Shown: one piece after another, positions 49,922 through 58,844 of the stretch | Position numbering within the stretch: the first letter of the stretch is position 1 | Layout: each line of letters starts with the position of its first letter | Assembly (NCBI RefSeq): GCF_025465935.1 | Contig: NZ_JANLNV010000012.1 | Span: 1-64,000 of the forward strand | Length of the DNA: 64,000 bases | Reading direction: 5' to 3' | Source: Pseudomonas sp. 7P_10.2_Bac1 | GTDB taxonomy: Bacteria; Pseudomonadota; Gammaproteobacteria; Pseudomonadales; Pseudomonadaceae | The notes under the pieces: model-generated | The model's database searches: none | The model's input: only the letters and a program-made list of their open reading frames with translations | Told to the model about the DNA's origin: nothing | Made by a program: the position numbers and the translations under genes

Positions 49922-50910
49922 GAGCGATTCTCCCTGGCACGTAGCGCCGCGCGCTCAAAGACCCATCCCAACAAAATCCCCACTATCCCGGCCGCCGCGA
50001 AGAAAGCCGCGACACTCAGGCGGTCCCAGGCGTATTCATAAAAACGCGTGTACAGGTCGATACTCAAAAACACCACACCAAACCCGGTGAAGCTGGGGTG
50101 CTTGAAACGAGCGCCGATTACCAACTGGCTGATGGCCCCAACGGTGAATAGCAGTATCCAGAACCCCGATTGGGACGAGGTGTAATTGTCCAGGCTTAGA
50201 AACCACAGCGAGCAGTTGAAGTAGAGCAGTCCGGAAATCACATACAAACGCCCGAAACCGCTGAAGTGGCGTAACGGCCCTTCTTCCGCCTGCTGGTGCC
50301 AAAGCCCTAGAAGCGCTGCTAGCCCGGCGATCACCGCCATGGCGCGCGGGTCCTGGATGTTGAACATATATGATCCGCCACCGGCATACTGCTCCCAGGA
50401 GCCCAGGCCGTGAAAGGTGCACAGTAGTCCCAGAAACAATGGCCAGCGTAGGCGATAACGATAGGCCGTGACCACGCTCAGCAAGGCAGTGACCAGCAGC
50501 GCCAGAGGAATACGATCCAGCCCGCCCGTATCGTCGCCAATGCCACCGAGTAACAGACTGCCACCAATCAGCATCAGGCCGATGGTCAAAATGGCCACAC
50601 CGGTCACCGGCGTACGCCGCGCCGGATCACGAGCCAGACGCACTCCCACCCACCACAACACCCCACCGGCGATAAAAAACAGCACCGCACCGAGAGTGAC
50701 CGATTCACTGAGAAGGCTCACGCCACCTAGAATGGCCATGCCAATCAGCAGTACCGCTCCGATGCCCAGCCATTGCAACACCGTCGATAACAGTTGGCCG
50801 GGACGCTGATAAGGCGCGCTCAGTCGCTCCTGGGTTTGCAGATCGATCAAACCTCGGTGCTGCCAGTCGGCAATCTCGTGAACCATTAGCTGCTGCGTGG
50901 TTTTTCTCAT
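49918..50910 (-). CDS. DUF2157 membrane protein, first of a pair
   Basis: 330 aa from ATG 50910 (a GTG six codons upstream is possible; neither has a clear ribosome site). The N-terminal region VHEIADWQHRGLIDLQTQERL is the DUF2157 signature, then about ten membrane helices. Coupled to the second member. In some genomes DUF2157 proteins stand next to GDYXXLXY-domain proteins that may sense membrane state; no such partner is here. Confidence 0.82.
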   Translation of the reverse strand: MRKTTQQLMVHEIADWQHRGLIDLQTQERLSAPYQRPGQLLSTVLQWLGIGAVLLIGMAILGGVSLLSESVTLGAVLFFIAGGVLWWVGVRLARDPARRTPVTGVAILTIGLMLIGGSLLLGGIGDDTGGLDRIPLALLVTALLSVVTAYRYRLRWPLFLGLLCTFHGLGSWEQYAGGGSYMFNIQDPRAMAVIAGLAALLGLWHQQAEEGPLRHFSGFGRLYVISGLLYFNCSLWFLSLDNYTSSQSGFWILLFTVGAISQLVIGARFKHPSFTGFGVVFLSIDLYTRFYEYAWDRLSVAAFFAAAGIVGILLGWVFERAALRARENRS

Positions 50911-51196
50911 GGGGATCAGGCACCGCACTATTGTTTGGATGACGGGGTGTTGGAGTATAGGCTGCTAATTACGCTGAATATCCAGGGCCGGGCCAGGAGC
51001 TACTATGGCTATATTCAGACTACTCAAACTAATCAGCAGTCCCCTGTGAATTATGGAGTTTGCCTCGCAGTTTAAATTGAGATCACATTGATTGTTGAGG
51101 TCCCAGTAATTGCAATTAACCGGTGGGACGTGCACATATTCCACAGCCCTCCCAGATTAAATCGGCAACCCCGCTGCCAGTATTGTGTCGCGCAAC

Positions 51197-51457
51197 TCAG
51201 CTCAGCGGCTCTACTGGATCGAGTATGTTGCTGAACAACGCTTTGATTTCAGTGTGCCTGGCGTCAAATTGCTCTACTAGATCTTTAAGATGGTATCCAT
51301 GGCGCGTCAGGGTTGGTTCGAGGTCATCCTGTTTACGTGACAGAACCGATTCAACCAGCTCCGTCGAGACAGGTTTCTCGCCTGTCAGGTAACCGGCCTC
51401 ATAACCGGCTTGGCTCAGAGGTAACGTCAATCCATAGAGCTTCACTTCAAACCGCAT
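51197..51457 (-). CDS. Unknown small protein downstream of a broken gene
   Basis: 86 aa from ATG 51457, with CAGGAGAAG directly upstream. Mainly helical, acidic in the C-terminal half (LEPTLTRHGYHLKDLVEQFDARHTE), no membrane segment and no known motif. The start overlaps the end of the upstream remnant (51447-51686), which suggests they once formed a coupled pair, perhaps on a plasmid or integrative element. I do not recognise the family. Confidence 0.6.
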   Translation of the reverse strand: MRFEVKLYGLTLPLSQAGYEAGYLTGEKPVSTELVESVLSRKQDDLEPTLTRHGYHLKDLVEQFDARHTEIKALFSNILDPVEPLS

Positions 51458-51686
51458 GCTCTTCTCCTGCTCTTTTATGGCGCAAGTAGGCTTTGATGCG
51501 ACCTGGGACATCACGGCGTCTCAGGGTTTCACTCAGCAGCTCGTGGATGAATGCTTGATTTTCGGTCGAGAGTTTAGATAACGGTTACACGAGTTCATCG
51601 GCAATAGCGAGTTTGGCTGCGATCACGCGAGGAAACTGATACTCGCGGGCTTCGGAATTGAAAGAAATAGTAACTCCACTTAAGCA
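51447..51686 (-). pseudogene. Remnant of an unknown gene with in-frame stop
   Basis: Read on the minus strand, one frame runs from about 51686 to a stop at 51447 and is broken by a TAA at 51585-51587. The two parts read naturally as one protein: SEAREYQFPRVIAAKLAIAD before the stop and LSTENQAFIHELLSETLRR then VPGRIKAYLRHKRAG after it. There is no start codon at the left. It overlaps the 86-aa gene by 11 bases. The family was not recognised. Confidence 0.45.
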
Positions 51687-52160
51687 TTAAAGGTGTAGGA
51701 GTATTCCGAATGTCTATTTTGTTTGCTCTACCTACAGCGGGTTCGTAAAAAGCCGTCCGTGCATCTGGCATGTGTTTTCATTACGAAAGAGTTGCTGTCG
51801 CACTGCCTTTGGGCGTTCCCCTCTGCTGCGCTGCGGGCTTTCGCGGCATATTCTCCGTCGCAAGCACTTACACCTATGGGTGAGCGCCGAGAATTTTATG
51901 TGCCATGGCAATCAGCCCCATTTTACGAGGGCGATTAGCCCGGTCTTCAGACACGTTAATAAGCGCCAGGAAGTGATCGGGGTCAAAGGCGATCACTTGC
52001 TCATGCAGTTTTTTTGTAAAGGCCGAGGATCTGAATCGGATTCTCACAGGCCGGGCATACCGCAAAGTGTAACGACCCTTTTTAGGGTTTGCCGTAAGCG
52101 TCCGGCGAAGGCACATTTCAAGAGGCTACGCTGTGATCGTTAAAGATTGAGGTTCCCAAC
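51687..52160. other. Non-coding or decayed stretch
   Basis: About 470 bp with only short frames. A minus-strand frame (51874-52116) ends RKMGLIAMAHKILGAHP, faintly like the end of an IS110-type transposase, but this is too weak to call. The right end holds the promoter of the acetyltransferase gene. Confidence 0.35.
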
Positions 52161-52616
52161 ATGAAGTGTCAGATTCGCCCCGCAACAGGCGCAGATACAG
52201 CAGCGATTAGCCGTGTAGTGATCGCCGCTCTGCGTGAGTCAAATTCACAGGATTACTCACCTGACGTTATCGCTCAGGTGGAACGCAGCTTTGCTCCTGA
52301 AGCCGTCAGCGCACTGCTCGATAAGCGCAAGGTTTTCGTAGCCGTACAAGGCAAAATTATTATTGGGACTGCAAGCCTCGACGGTGATGTTGTTAGAAGC
52401 GTTTTCGTTGATCCTGCTTACCAAGGTGGCGGTATCGGTCGGCAGTTGATGGATGTCATTGATGCTACTGCTGCCAGCGCTGGTGTTGGAGCGTTGCGGG
52501 TGCCGTCGTCGATTACGGCGCAGAAGTTTTACGCTGCGTTGGGTTTTCAGAAAATTCGCGACGAGTTTCACGGGGCTGAGCGCACCGTCGTCATGGAAAA
52601 ACGGCTTGAGGGTTAG
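52161..52616 (+). CDS. GNAT family N-acetyltransferase
   Basis: 151 aa. Motif A with the acetyl-CoA loop is VRSVFVDPAYQGGGIGRQLM (Q/R-x-x-G-x-G/A as QGGGIG, about 92-97), and the C-terminal beta-bulge part is AQKFYAALGFQKIRDE. A stand-alone enzyme with unknown acceptor. Accessory region. Confidence 0.88.
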   Translation: MKCQIRPATGADTAAISRVVIAALRESNSQDYSPDVIAQVERSFAPEAVSALLDKRKVFVAVQGKIIIGTASLDGDVVRSVFVDPAYQGGGIGRQLMDVIDATAASAGVGALRVPSSITAQKFYAALGFQKIRDEFHGAERTVVMEKRLEG

Positions 52617-52628
52617 TTCCGGCTTTTC

Positions 52629-52647
52629 ACCCACTTATGCGGCAGCA
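52629..52647. repeat. Short copy of the IS66 tnpC 3' end
   Basis: ACCCACTTATGCGGCAGCA differs at one base from 53596-53614 (ACCCACTTATGCGGTAGCA), which codes the LLPHKWV ending of the IS66 TnpC. On the minus strand this copy also reads LLPHKWV before a stop. It looks like a scar of a second IS66-type insertion beside the ICE remnant. Confidence 0.5.
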
Positions 52648-53072
52648 AACTGATCGCCACGGTGAAGCCGACCAACAACAGATAGCTGGTGAATGCCGGG
52701 AAACCACCCGTTGCCTGAGCGCCCCTCTGCCGAGTAACTCCCCAACAGCTCAACGGGATCTCGTGGTTGGGCACGGCTGAGGGGCAGATAGTTTTCCAGG
52801 CCGTGGCGGATACGCTCGATGTCATCGGCCAAACGCAGATAGTCAATGAAGTGGCGCTGACCCGGCTCGTCAGCGACTTGAGCACTGCGGCGAGCGGTGT
52901 CATCCAGAGTATTGAGCTGGCGGATCATGATTGCCAGGTTGGAGTGTTCAGAGGTGGAGGTGGTCGCTGCATGAGCGATCGGCAGGCCGCACCCGCAGTA
53001 AGCGTATGGCAAACCCGTCTTGACCAGACGACTTTGGGCCGCTGTGATAATTTGTTGCATATCGTCGGGCAA
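52635..53072 (-). pseudogene. Remnant of an ICE gene, RAQPRD family
   Basis: The frame (145 codons) contains SEHSNLAIMIRQLNTLDDTA, then HFIDYLRLADDIERIRHGLENY and RAQPRDPVELLGSY, the hallmark of the small 'RAQPRD' proteins found in the conjugation module of PAPI-1/pKLC102-like integrative elements. The first 35 residues are not a clean signal peptide and the last 25 (after LGSYS) run into unrelated or IS-derived sequence, so the gene is probably cut at both ends. No other conjugation gene is intact nearby. It marks a past ICE insertion behind tRNA-Lys. Confidence 0.65.
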
Positions 53073-53134
53073 GAAATGTACGTTTTACCAGTCGGCCTAA
53101 CACTCACACAAACACGTCGTTTAGCAGGAGCTAC

Positions 53135-53566
53135 ATGGACGAGCTAAGAGTTTTCAGCAACACCCACTGGATAGTGACTCATCGGCGAGATTCACGTTAC
53201 GACGGGTATTTGATAATTTCATCTGAAGAGACGGCTTCAGGTCTCAGCGATTTGAGCGATGAAGCGATGTCATCTCTCGGTTTGGTGATGAAAACCTCGG
53301 AGCGTCTGTTGGCAAAGGTGTATTCCCCCTACAAAGTAATGTTCTACAAATTGGGATTTTCTCCTGGTTTCAACGCACATTTTCATGTCGCTCCAGTCTC
53401 AGAAGACTTGCTCGCAGAGATATCAAAACACCCCGGTTATTCCGACAATCCTGACGGTAATGACGCAATTGTTTTTCTAAGTCGAGAATACTGTGAAAGA
53501 CCTCTTACCGCTGGCGAAGCAGAAAAACAGCTCTCGGCGGTTCATTTGCTCAAGGCCTCTCTGTGA
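53135..53566 (+). CDS. HIT-like hydrolase
   Basis: 143-aa histidine-triad-like protein with GFNAHFHVAPV (about 84-94), the HxHxx core. N-terminus NTHWIVTHRRDSRYDGYLII resembles the first strands of the HIT fold. A second HIT gene is at 31624, in the core, and the two are not close relatives. GGAG lies 6 bases before ATG. Its last 17 bases overlap the end of the convergent transposase gene. Confidence 0.75.
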   Translation: MDELRVFSNTHWIVTHRRDSRYDGYLIISSEETASGLSDLSDEAMSSLGLVMKTSERLLAKVYSPYKVMFYKLGFSPGFNAHFHVAPVSEDLLAEISKHPGYSDNPDGNDAIVFLSREYCERPLTAGEAEKQLSAVHLLKASL

Positions 53567-55130
53567 CTAAGATACTTTCGCGTGGATAGGCGTGTACCCA
53601 CTTATGCGGTAGCAGTTGCTCGATTTCACTTGCTCGCTGCGTCGGCAGGCGCGTGAGCACATCCTTTAGATAGGCGTACGGGTCATGACCATTCAGCCAC
53701 GCTGACTGAATCACACTCATGATCGCCGCAGCCCTTTTTCCGCTGCGTAGCGATCCGGCGAAGAGCCAGTTCTTACGCCCAAGAGCCCACGGTCGGATCT
53801 GGTTCTCGGCCCAGTTGTTGTCTATGGGAACGGCGCCGTCATCAAGGTAGCGCGACAGCGCTGCCCAGCGTTTCAAGCTGTAATCGAGTGCCCTGCTGAT
53901 AGCCGAACCTTCGGGCACAGCAGCACGCTGGGCGATCATCCACTCATGCAACCTAGTCATCACCGGCACGGCTTTTTCTTGCCGTATTCGGCGCCGTAAA
54001 TCCGGCTCCAGGTCGCGCACTTCACTCTCGATTTCGTAAAGCAACTGGATGTAGAGTAGGGCTTGCTCGGCGAGCATGCTCTTGTTGGTGGCATGTAGTT
54101 CGAAGAATTTGCGCCGCGCATGGGCCATGCAGCCGATCTCGGTTACGCCGAGTTCGAAACTGGCCTTGTAGCCGCCAAAATCATCACAGACCAACTTGCC
54201 CTTCCAGCCTTGCAGGAAGTTGCGAGCATGCTCTCCGGCGCGGCTGGGGCTGAAGTCGTAAACCACCGCTGCCAATTCCGAGAACTGGCTGGTGGCGTAG
54301 GCCCAAACATAAGAACGGTGGGTTTTCTTCGAGCTCGGAGCGAGCATCTGTACGGGTGTTTCATCGGTGTGGATGACTTGCTGTCCAAGCACTACGTTGC
54401 GTAGTGCATCGACCAGAAGCTGCAACTGCACGCCCGTCATGCCAACCCATTGAGCCAACGTTGAACGTGGAATCGCCAAGCCAGCTCGACCGAAAATCGA
54501 CTCCTGGCGGTAAAGCGGAAGATGATCGGAATACTTAGCGATCATGACGTGGGCAAGCAACCTTGCGGTCGGGATGCCCTTGTCGATGACCTGCGCTGGA
54601 ACGGGTACCTGGATCAGTGTTTCGCAGTCATCGCATACCCACTTGCCACGGACATGGCGTTCAATGGTAAACACGCCTGGCGTGTAGTCCAGCCTCTCGC
54701 TGACATCTTCACCGATGCGCTTGAGTGCGCAGCCACATGGGCAACGAGTGTTGCCAGGCTCGTGATAGATCAAAGCGCGTGGAAATTCGGCTGGCAACGC
54801 AGTGCGTTTGGGCTTTTGCTTTTTCTCGGTCGCCGCTGGCACTGTTTGCAAAGCCAGAAGCTCGGCTTCAATCGCCGCGATATCGGTATCGATCAGATCA
54901 TCGAGCAAGCTCGCCTGCTGCGGACTCAACTGCTCGCTGCGCTTGGCAAACTTCAAACGCTTGAGTTGTGCGATCTCGTGAGTCAGCTTCTCGATAACCG
55001 TTTGATCGAGGTTGATCTTCTTGCCCATGGTCTCGACTTGCTGGTCGAGTGTCTCGACACGCTGTATCAACTGCGACGCCAAGGCGCGCAGTTGTTCAGG
55101 ATTCAGGCGGTCGAGATTGGGGAGAGTCAT
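53550..55130 (-). CDS. tnpC: IS66-family transposase TnpC
   Basis: 526 aa from ATG 55130 (GAGAGTC upstream, MTLPNLDRLNPEQLRAL as start). N-terminal leucine zipper (about 1-55, LIQRVETLDQQVETM), a zinc ribbon (CPCGCALKRIG about 130, CDDCETLI), the DDE domain with CDDFGGYKA (second D) and a C-terminal NNWAENQIRPWALGRKNW that carries the E. The usual ending LLPHKWV is followed by about 17 foreign residues (ESILVTERP end), so the 3' end is joined to neighbouring DNA. Confidence 0.93.
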   Translation of the reverse strand: MTLPNLDRLNPEQLRALASQLIQRVETLDQQVETMGKKINLDQTVIEKLTHEIAQLKRLKFAKRSEQLSPQQASLLDDLIDTDIAAIEAELLALQTVPAATEKKQKPKRTALPAEFPRALIYHEPGNTRCPCGCALKRIGEDVSERLDYTPGVFTIERHVRGKWVCDDCETLIQVPVPAQVIDKGIPTARLLAHVMIAKYSDHLPLYRQESIFGRAGLAIPRSTLAQWVGMTGVQLQLLVDALRNVVLGQQVIHTDETPVQMLAPSSKKTHRSYVWAYATSQFSELAAVVYDFSPSRAGEHARNFLQGWKGKLVCDDFGGYKASFELGVTEIGCMAHARRKFFELHATNKSMLAEQALLYIQLLYEIESEVRDLEPDLRRRIRQEKAVPVMTRLHEWMIAQRAAVPEGSAISRALDYSLKRWAALSRYLDDGAVPIDNNWAENQIRPWALGRKNWLFAGSLRSGKRAAAIMSVIQSAWLNGHDPYAYLKDVLTRLPTQRASEIEQLLPHKWVHAYPRESILVTERP

Positions 55131-55191
55131 GGTGCAGATTTTGCTAAAGCAGGCAGTTCGAGGCGATAGGCCGATGGGGTAATGGCAACCG

Positions 55192-55504
55192 TTACAGCAC
55201 TGTGATCGCAGCACCAAAGCCCACGCGTTGCCAAGGCAAGCCCAACACCAAAGCCTGGAGTTGCTCGGTATCCAGCTCCATTTCAGAACCATGACGAGCG
55301 CCTGGCCAGTGTAACTTGCCTTGATTTAACCGGCGAGCAGCCAGCCAGATGCCAAGCCCGTCATGCACCAAGACTTTCATCCGAGTGGCGCGGCGGTTGG
55401 CGAATAGGTAAGCACAGTGCGATCACTCTTTCCAACGCTGTCTCGTTACCGGCGCGCATATCCATTGGCTCGGTGGCGAGCCAGATGGAATCGATGCGAA
55501 TCAT
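55192..55504 (-). pseudogene. tnpB: IS66 TnpB, internal deletion and frameshift
   Basis: From ATG 55504 the frame reads MIRIDSIWLATEPMDMRAGN and ETALERVIA, then changes frame at about 55415-55425 into CAYLFANRRATRM and KVLVHDGLGIWLAARRLNQGK. Compared with IS66 TnpB proteins (typically about 110-117 aa) about 7-8 codons are missing at the frame change, so the deletion is not a multiple of three. No full-length product is made, unless the downstream part is translated from an internal ATG at 55380. Confidence 0.85.
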
Positions 55505-55681
55505 CGGGGCAGGTCTCGAAGAAAGGTTGCGCAGGCAGCGGCACCTTCAGTTGGTCAGTTAATTGCTGGCCCAGAAGCTGTTGACAATAATGCCAGTCCT
55601 TTCAGTGTTGCTGCGCTTGTCGTCCATAACCAAGAAGCGCTTCAGGTCATGACATTTACCGCGTTGACGATAGTAAACGCT

Positions 55682-56956
55682 TCAGAGCCCCAGCATTGAG
55701 CCGACATCCAACATCACTTGCAGCCCAATAACAAAGCCATTACCACTTAACTCTCGGGCGCCAGGGTTGTAGAAGTTGTCCGGATTGATCAAGTACTGCA
55801 CGCTCGGCTCAATGGACAGATTGCGGCTAAGGGCAAAGTGACCGTTAGCTTCCAGCGCAAATACATTCCGATCGCCCAGGCGCGTGTCGCCGTTGTTGTC
55901 GGTGCGCACCCGCCGCTGAAATTCCAGTTGGTGCGGATTGATTCGCAGGTAGCTGGTCTTAAAGTTGAGCTTGTCCTGGGGCCGGTCGAAGGGCGCGAGA
56001 TAGGTCAATCCGGCTTCGGCAAAATGGCTGAAGGGCTGTTTATCATCCGCGGCCGCCGATAGCGAGCCGAATGCTTGCACTCCTTGCATGTTGGCGCGCC
56101 ACAGTGTTTGACGGAACTTGAAGAACGCCCCGGAAGTACCGTGGCCACTGGCACCGGTCAAGGGATCGACCTGCTTTGAGGAGTTGAAGTAAGCATTGAG
56201 TTCGTACTGGGTGGTGTCGTCGCCCGGCTTGCTACCGATCCCCACCAGGAAGCTGGTACCGCTGGCGTCGTCGGTGCTCAAGTCCAGACCCTTGCGTTTT
56301 TTCAGGTAGTCCGTCGGGTTGGACTCGAACGCCCCCGTATGTACGTACAGGCTTGGGTTCAACTGGTATTTAAGGTAACCGCCCCAGGCGCCGTAGGGCG
56401 GTGGCAGTATGCCGGTGGAGGTATCGATGATCGGGTCATTGCAAGTGACCACGCTTTCGCAGTTGTAGATGTAGAAATAGCGCCGGGCATTGGTGCGTCC
56501 CAGTTGCAGGTCGAGCCGGCCGTCGAGCCATTTTTGTTCGAAGGTGAGCAGACTCAGTTGGTTGCTGGTGATGTCGTTGTGAAGCGGTGCCCCGCCGAAA
56601 TAACTGCCGACGGCACCTTGCCAGTTTCGTGAGGTCGGTTGTCCGGTGCCCTTATCAAGGATGTAGACCGTTTCTTCGACATGCAATGCCGAACCATCAA
56701 GCCCGGCCAGAGTGCCGAGGTTGATATCCGCGCCGATGAACAGGTCGCCACTGTTGCCAAAACTGTTAGGCCTTGGTCCGATGTTGAGGTTCTTCATCGA
56801 CAGGTTCCAGAACTGTACGTGAGTATTAACGCCGTTCAGCTCGAGTTGTTCACCGAGTCCGGCCAGCGGCCCGGTGCGGGTATTCTCGGCGCAATACGCA
56901 GACAGACTCAGGATGCTGGTGCAGAACAGGATTGGCATGATGCAAAGGGTTTTCAT
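55682..56956 (-). CDS. Carbohydrate-selective porin, OprB family
   Basis: 424 aa. A signal peptide ends near YCAEN (about residue 22). The rest has the pattern of OprB barrels: LSLLTFEQKWLDGRLDLQLGRT (about 135-156), SLYVHTGAFESNP, and a last strand FVIGLQVMLDVGSML. OprB-type porins admit glucose and other polar solutes; here it is the last gene of a minus-strand row for uptake and oxidation, so it may pass the pathway's substrate. Lies 94 bp after the SDR gene. Confidence 0.85.
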   Translation of the reverse strand: MKTLCIMPILFCTSILSLSAYCAENTRTGPLAGLGEQLELNGVNTHVQFWNLSMKNLNIGPRPNSFGNSGDLFIGADINLGTLAGLDGSALHVEETVYILDKGTGQPTSRNWQGAVGSYFGGAPLHNDITSNQLSLLTFEQKWLDGRLDLQLGRTNARRYFYIYNCESVVTCNDPIIDTSTGILPPPYGAWGGYLKYQLNPSLYVHTGAFESNPTDYLKKRKGLDLSTDDASGTSFLVGIGSKPGDDTTQYELNAYFNSSKQVDPLTGASGHGTSGAFFKFRQTLWRANMQGVQAFGSLSAAADDKQPFSHFAEAGLTYLAPFDRPQDKLNFKTSYLRINPHQLEFQRRVRTDNNGDTRLGDRNVFALEANGHFALSRNLSIEPSVQYLINPDNFYNPGARELSGNGFVIGLQVMLDVGSMLGL

Positions 56957-57049
56957 GGAAAGGTACTCGTCTTGTTATTATTTTTTATGAACATCCGCCT
57001 GCGCCATGCAGGCGATTCCAAGATGTGGCCAGCCTGCTTCGATAAGGCG

Positions 57050-57775
57050 TCAGACGCAGAGGTAGCCGCCGTCCACCGCCAGCACGGCGCCAGTGATGAA
57101 ACTGGCGCCATGGCTGCCAAGGAACGCGGCGGCACTGGCCACTTCAACTGACTCGCCCCATCGGCCCAGCGGTGTACGTTGCATGATCCGGCCCGAGGCT
57201 TCGACGTCAGCCTTGAGGCCTGCACCCAACGGCGTGTCGATCCAGCCAGGTGCGATGGCGTTGACTCGAATGCCTTCGGCAGCGTATTCGCATGCCAGTG
57301 ACTTCGTCAGTTGCACGATGGCGCCTTTGCTGGCGCTGTAGGCCGGGCGATCGGCTGAGCCGAAGGTGCTGAACATCGACGCGATGTTGAGGATGCTTCC
57401 GCCTTGTCTCGCCAACAGAGGTCGCGCTAACTGGCAAGTGAGCATGGCGGCGGTCAGATTAAGGCGTAACACTCGTTCGAAGGTCGCCAAGTTGTATTCG
57501 TCACGGTCGCGACTGATGCCGGCGCAGTTCACTAGCACGTTCAGGCCAGTCAGTTCGGCGAACACCTGCTCCAGTTGTTGGCTGTCGGTGATGTCCAGTT
57601 CCAGGTGTCGTACCCGTGGGTGGCGTAGTGCGTGTTCGCCGTCAGCGGCTAGGCCAACAGCCAGGACCTCGGCGCCGAGCTCTGCGAAATGGACGGCAAT
57701 CGTGGCCCCGATGCCGGAGGTGCCGCCGGTGACTAGCACCTGCTGGTGCGAATAGAGATTGTCCTGAAAAACCAT
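57050..57775 (-). CDS. SDR family oxidoreductase
   Basis: 241-aa short-chain dehydrogenase. NAD(P)-binding TGGTSGIG (about 16-23), NCAGIS (about 82-87), and the catalytic pair in [11 protein letters not shown] (Y and K, about 143-147) with the Ser of NIASMFST before it. The ending [15 protein letters not shown] is the classical-SDR one. ATG 57775 with AAGGAG upstream is chosen. An acidic residue after the first glycine motif region (VGLAAD) hints at NAD preference, which is inferred. Gap to the alcohol dehydrogenase gene is 10 bp. Confidence 0.92.
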   Translation of the reverse strand: MVFQDNLYSHQQVLVTGGTSGIGATIAVHFAELGAEVLAVGLAADGEHALRHPRVRHLELDITDSQQLEQVFAELTGLNVLVNCAGISRDRDEYNLATFERVLRLNLTAAMLTCQLARPLLARQGGSILNIASMFSTFGSADRPAYSASKGAIVQLTKSLACEYAAEGIRVNAIAPGWIDTPLGAGLKADVEASGRIMQRTPLGRWGESVEVASAAAFLGSHGASFITGAVLAVDGGYLCV

Positions 57776-57785
57776 ACGTTGCTCC

Positions 57786-58844
57786 TTAGGCGTCGGCCAG
57801 TTCTGGATTGGGGTTGACCAATATTTTGATTTGCGACTTATCACGCATCAGCGCTTCGAAACCGTGTATCACCGCCTGGTCCAGGGATACGCTACGAGTC
57901 ACCGCACGGGTCAGGTCGAGATGGCCGTCGGCGATTAAGGCGATCAGTTCGGGATAGACGTTCCGGTAGCCGACACTGCCAAGCAGGCGCAGCTCGCGGT
58001 TGACAAGGTCGAAGGCGTTCAGCCGGACCTCGCCCATAAGGCTTACCAAGATCAATTCGCCGCCCTTGCGCAGGCTTGCCAGGGCGGCGTTGAGACTGGC
58101 CTGACTGCCTGCAGCCTCAAAAGCACAATCCATGGCACCGCCTTCTCGCAACTGCGCTGCCATGTCTGCGTCCCTGGCGTCGAGCAACTGAGTGGCGCCG
58201 AATTTACCGGCCATGGCTAGGCGTTCCGGGCTGAGGTCGACGACGGTGATGTCGTCCACGCCGCGAAGTCGTGCCAGCATCACCAGCAGCAAACCGATCG
58301 GGCCGAGGCCGAACACCACGCAGCGTTGCCCGGGTATCAAGCTGCTGCGGCGCAAAGCGTGCAGGGCGACGGCAGCTGGTTCGAGCACGGCTGCCTGGCG
58401 CAAGCTCACGGTCTCCGGCAGGCGGTGCAACATATAGGCCGGTACCCGTGCCCGCTCAGCGAATCCTCCGTCTCCCATCAGGCCGATGAAGCCCATCGAC
58501 TCGCAGAGGTTGTAGCGGCCTTCCAGGCAGTAGCGGCATTCGCCGCAGCGGTATTCCGGCTCTACCGCTACCCGGTCGCCGATCTTCAGGTCCACGACGT
58601 CGGCGCCTAAGGCGCTGACTACGCCGCAAAACTCGTGACCGAGGGTCAGCGGCGCGCGGCAGCAAGATAGGGGATGGGGCTCGACTTGGGGAATTGAGTG
58701 CGGTCCGTCTTGGTATTCGTGCAGATCGCTTCCGCAGATTCCGCAGTAGGCGACCCGTAGTTCGACTTCACCAGTGCCGGGCTTTTGGAGTTCTAGGTCG
58801 CTCAGGCGCAGGTCGCGAGCGGCATGCCAGCGTAGCGCTTTCAT
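57786..58844 (-). CDS. Zinc-dependent alcohol dehydrogenase, butanediol-dehydrogenase-like
   Basis: 352-aa medium-chain dehydrogenase. Catalytic zinc ligands in [12 protein letters not shown] (Cys) and GHEFCGVV (His, Glu); structural zinc Cys in [15 protein letters not shown] (about 99-113); cofactor loop [12 protein letters not shown] (about 175-186). Blocks DLHEYQDGP and [12 protein letters not shown] resemble (R,R)-butanediol dehydrogenases that act on vicinal diols. In this row it may oxidise a diol side chain to a ketol. It overlaps the MFS gene by 4 bp. Confidence 0.9.
   Translation of the reverse strand: MKALRWHAARDLRLSDLELQKPGTGEVELRVAYCGICGSDLHEYQDGPHSIPQVEPHPLSCCRAPLTLGHEFCGVVSALGADVVDLKIGDRVAVEPEYRCGECRYCLEGRYNLCESMGFIGLMGDGGFAERARVPAYMLHRLPETVSLRQAAVLEPAAVALHALRRSSLIPGQRCVVFGLGPIGLLLVMLARLRGVDDITVVDLSPERLAMAGKFGATQLLDARDADMAAQLREGGAMDCAFEAAGSQASLNAALASLRKGGELILVSLMGEVRLNAFDLVNRELRLLGSVGYRNVYPELIALIADGHLDLTRAVTRSVSLDQAVIHGFEALMRDKSQIKILVNPNPELADA

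Larger units (their letters stand above)
53550..55504 (-). mobile_element. Decayed IS66-family insertion sequence
   Basis: Holds tnpC (open) and tnpB (broken by a deletion and frameshift). A clear tnpA and the expected GTAAGCG-type terminal inverted repeats were not found at either side; the end of tnpC has run into flanking DNA. The element is thus likely no longer able to move by itself. Confidence 0.8.

Noticed and set aside
51874..52116. Possible IS110-type transposase end on the minus strand
   Set aside because: Only about 12 residues are faintly similar; too little to call.
52635..53147. Plus-strand frame 52767-53147 as a separate gene
   Set aside because: It lies opposite the RAQPRD remnant, whose motifs are recognisable, and has no ribosome site.
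55505..55681. Search for IS66 tnpA and the right inverted repeat
   Set aside because: Only a vague minus-strand piece (QLTDQLKVPLPAQPFF) resembles the end of an IS66 first gene; no start and no CGCTTAC end were seen, so it was not annotated.
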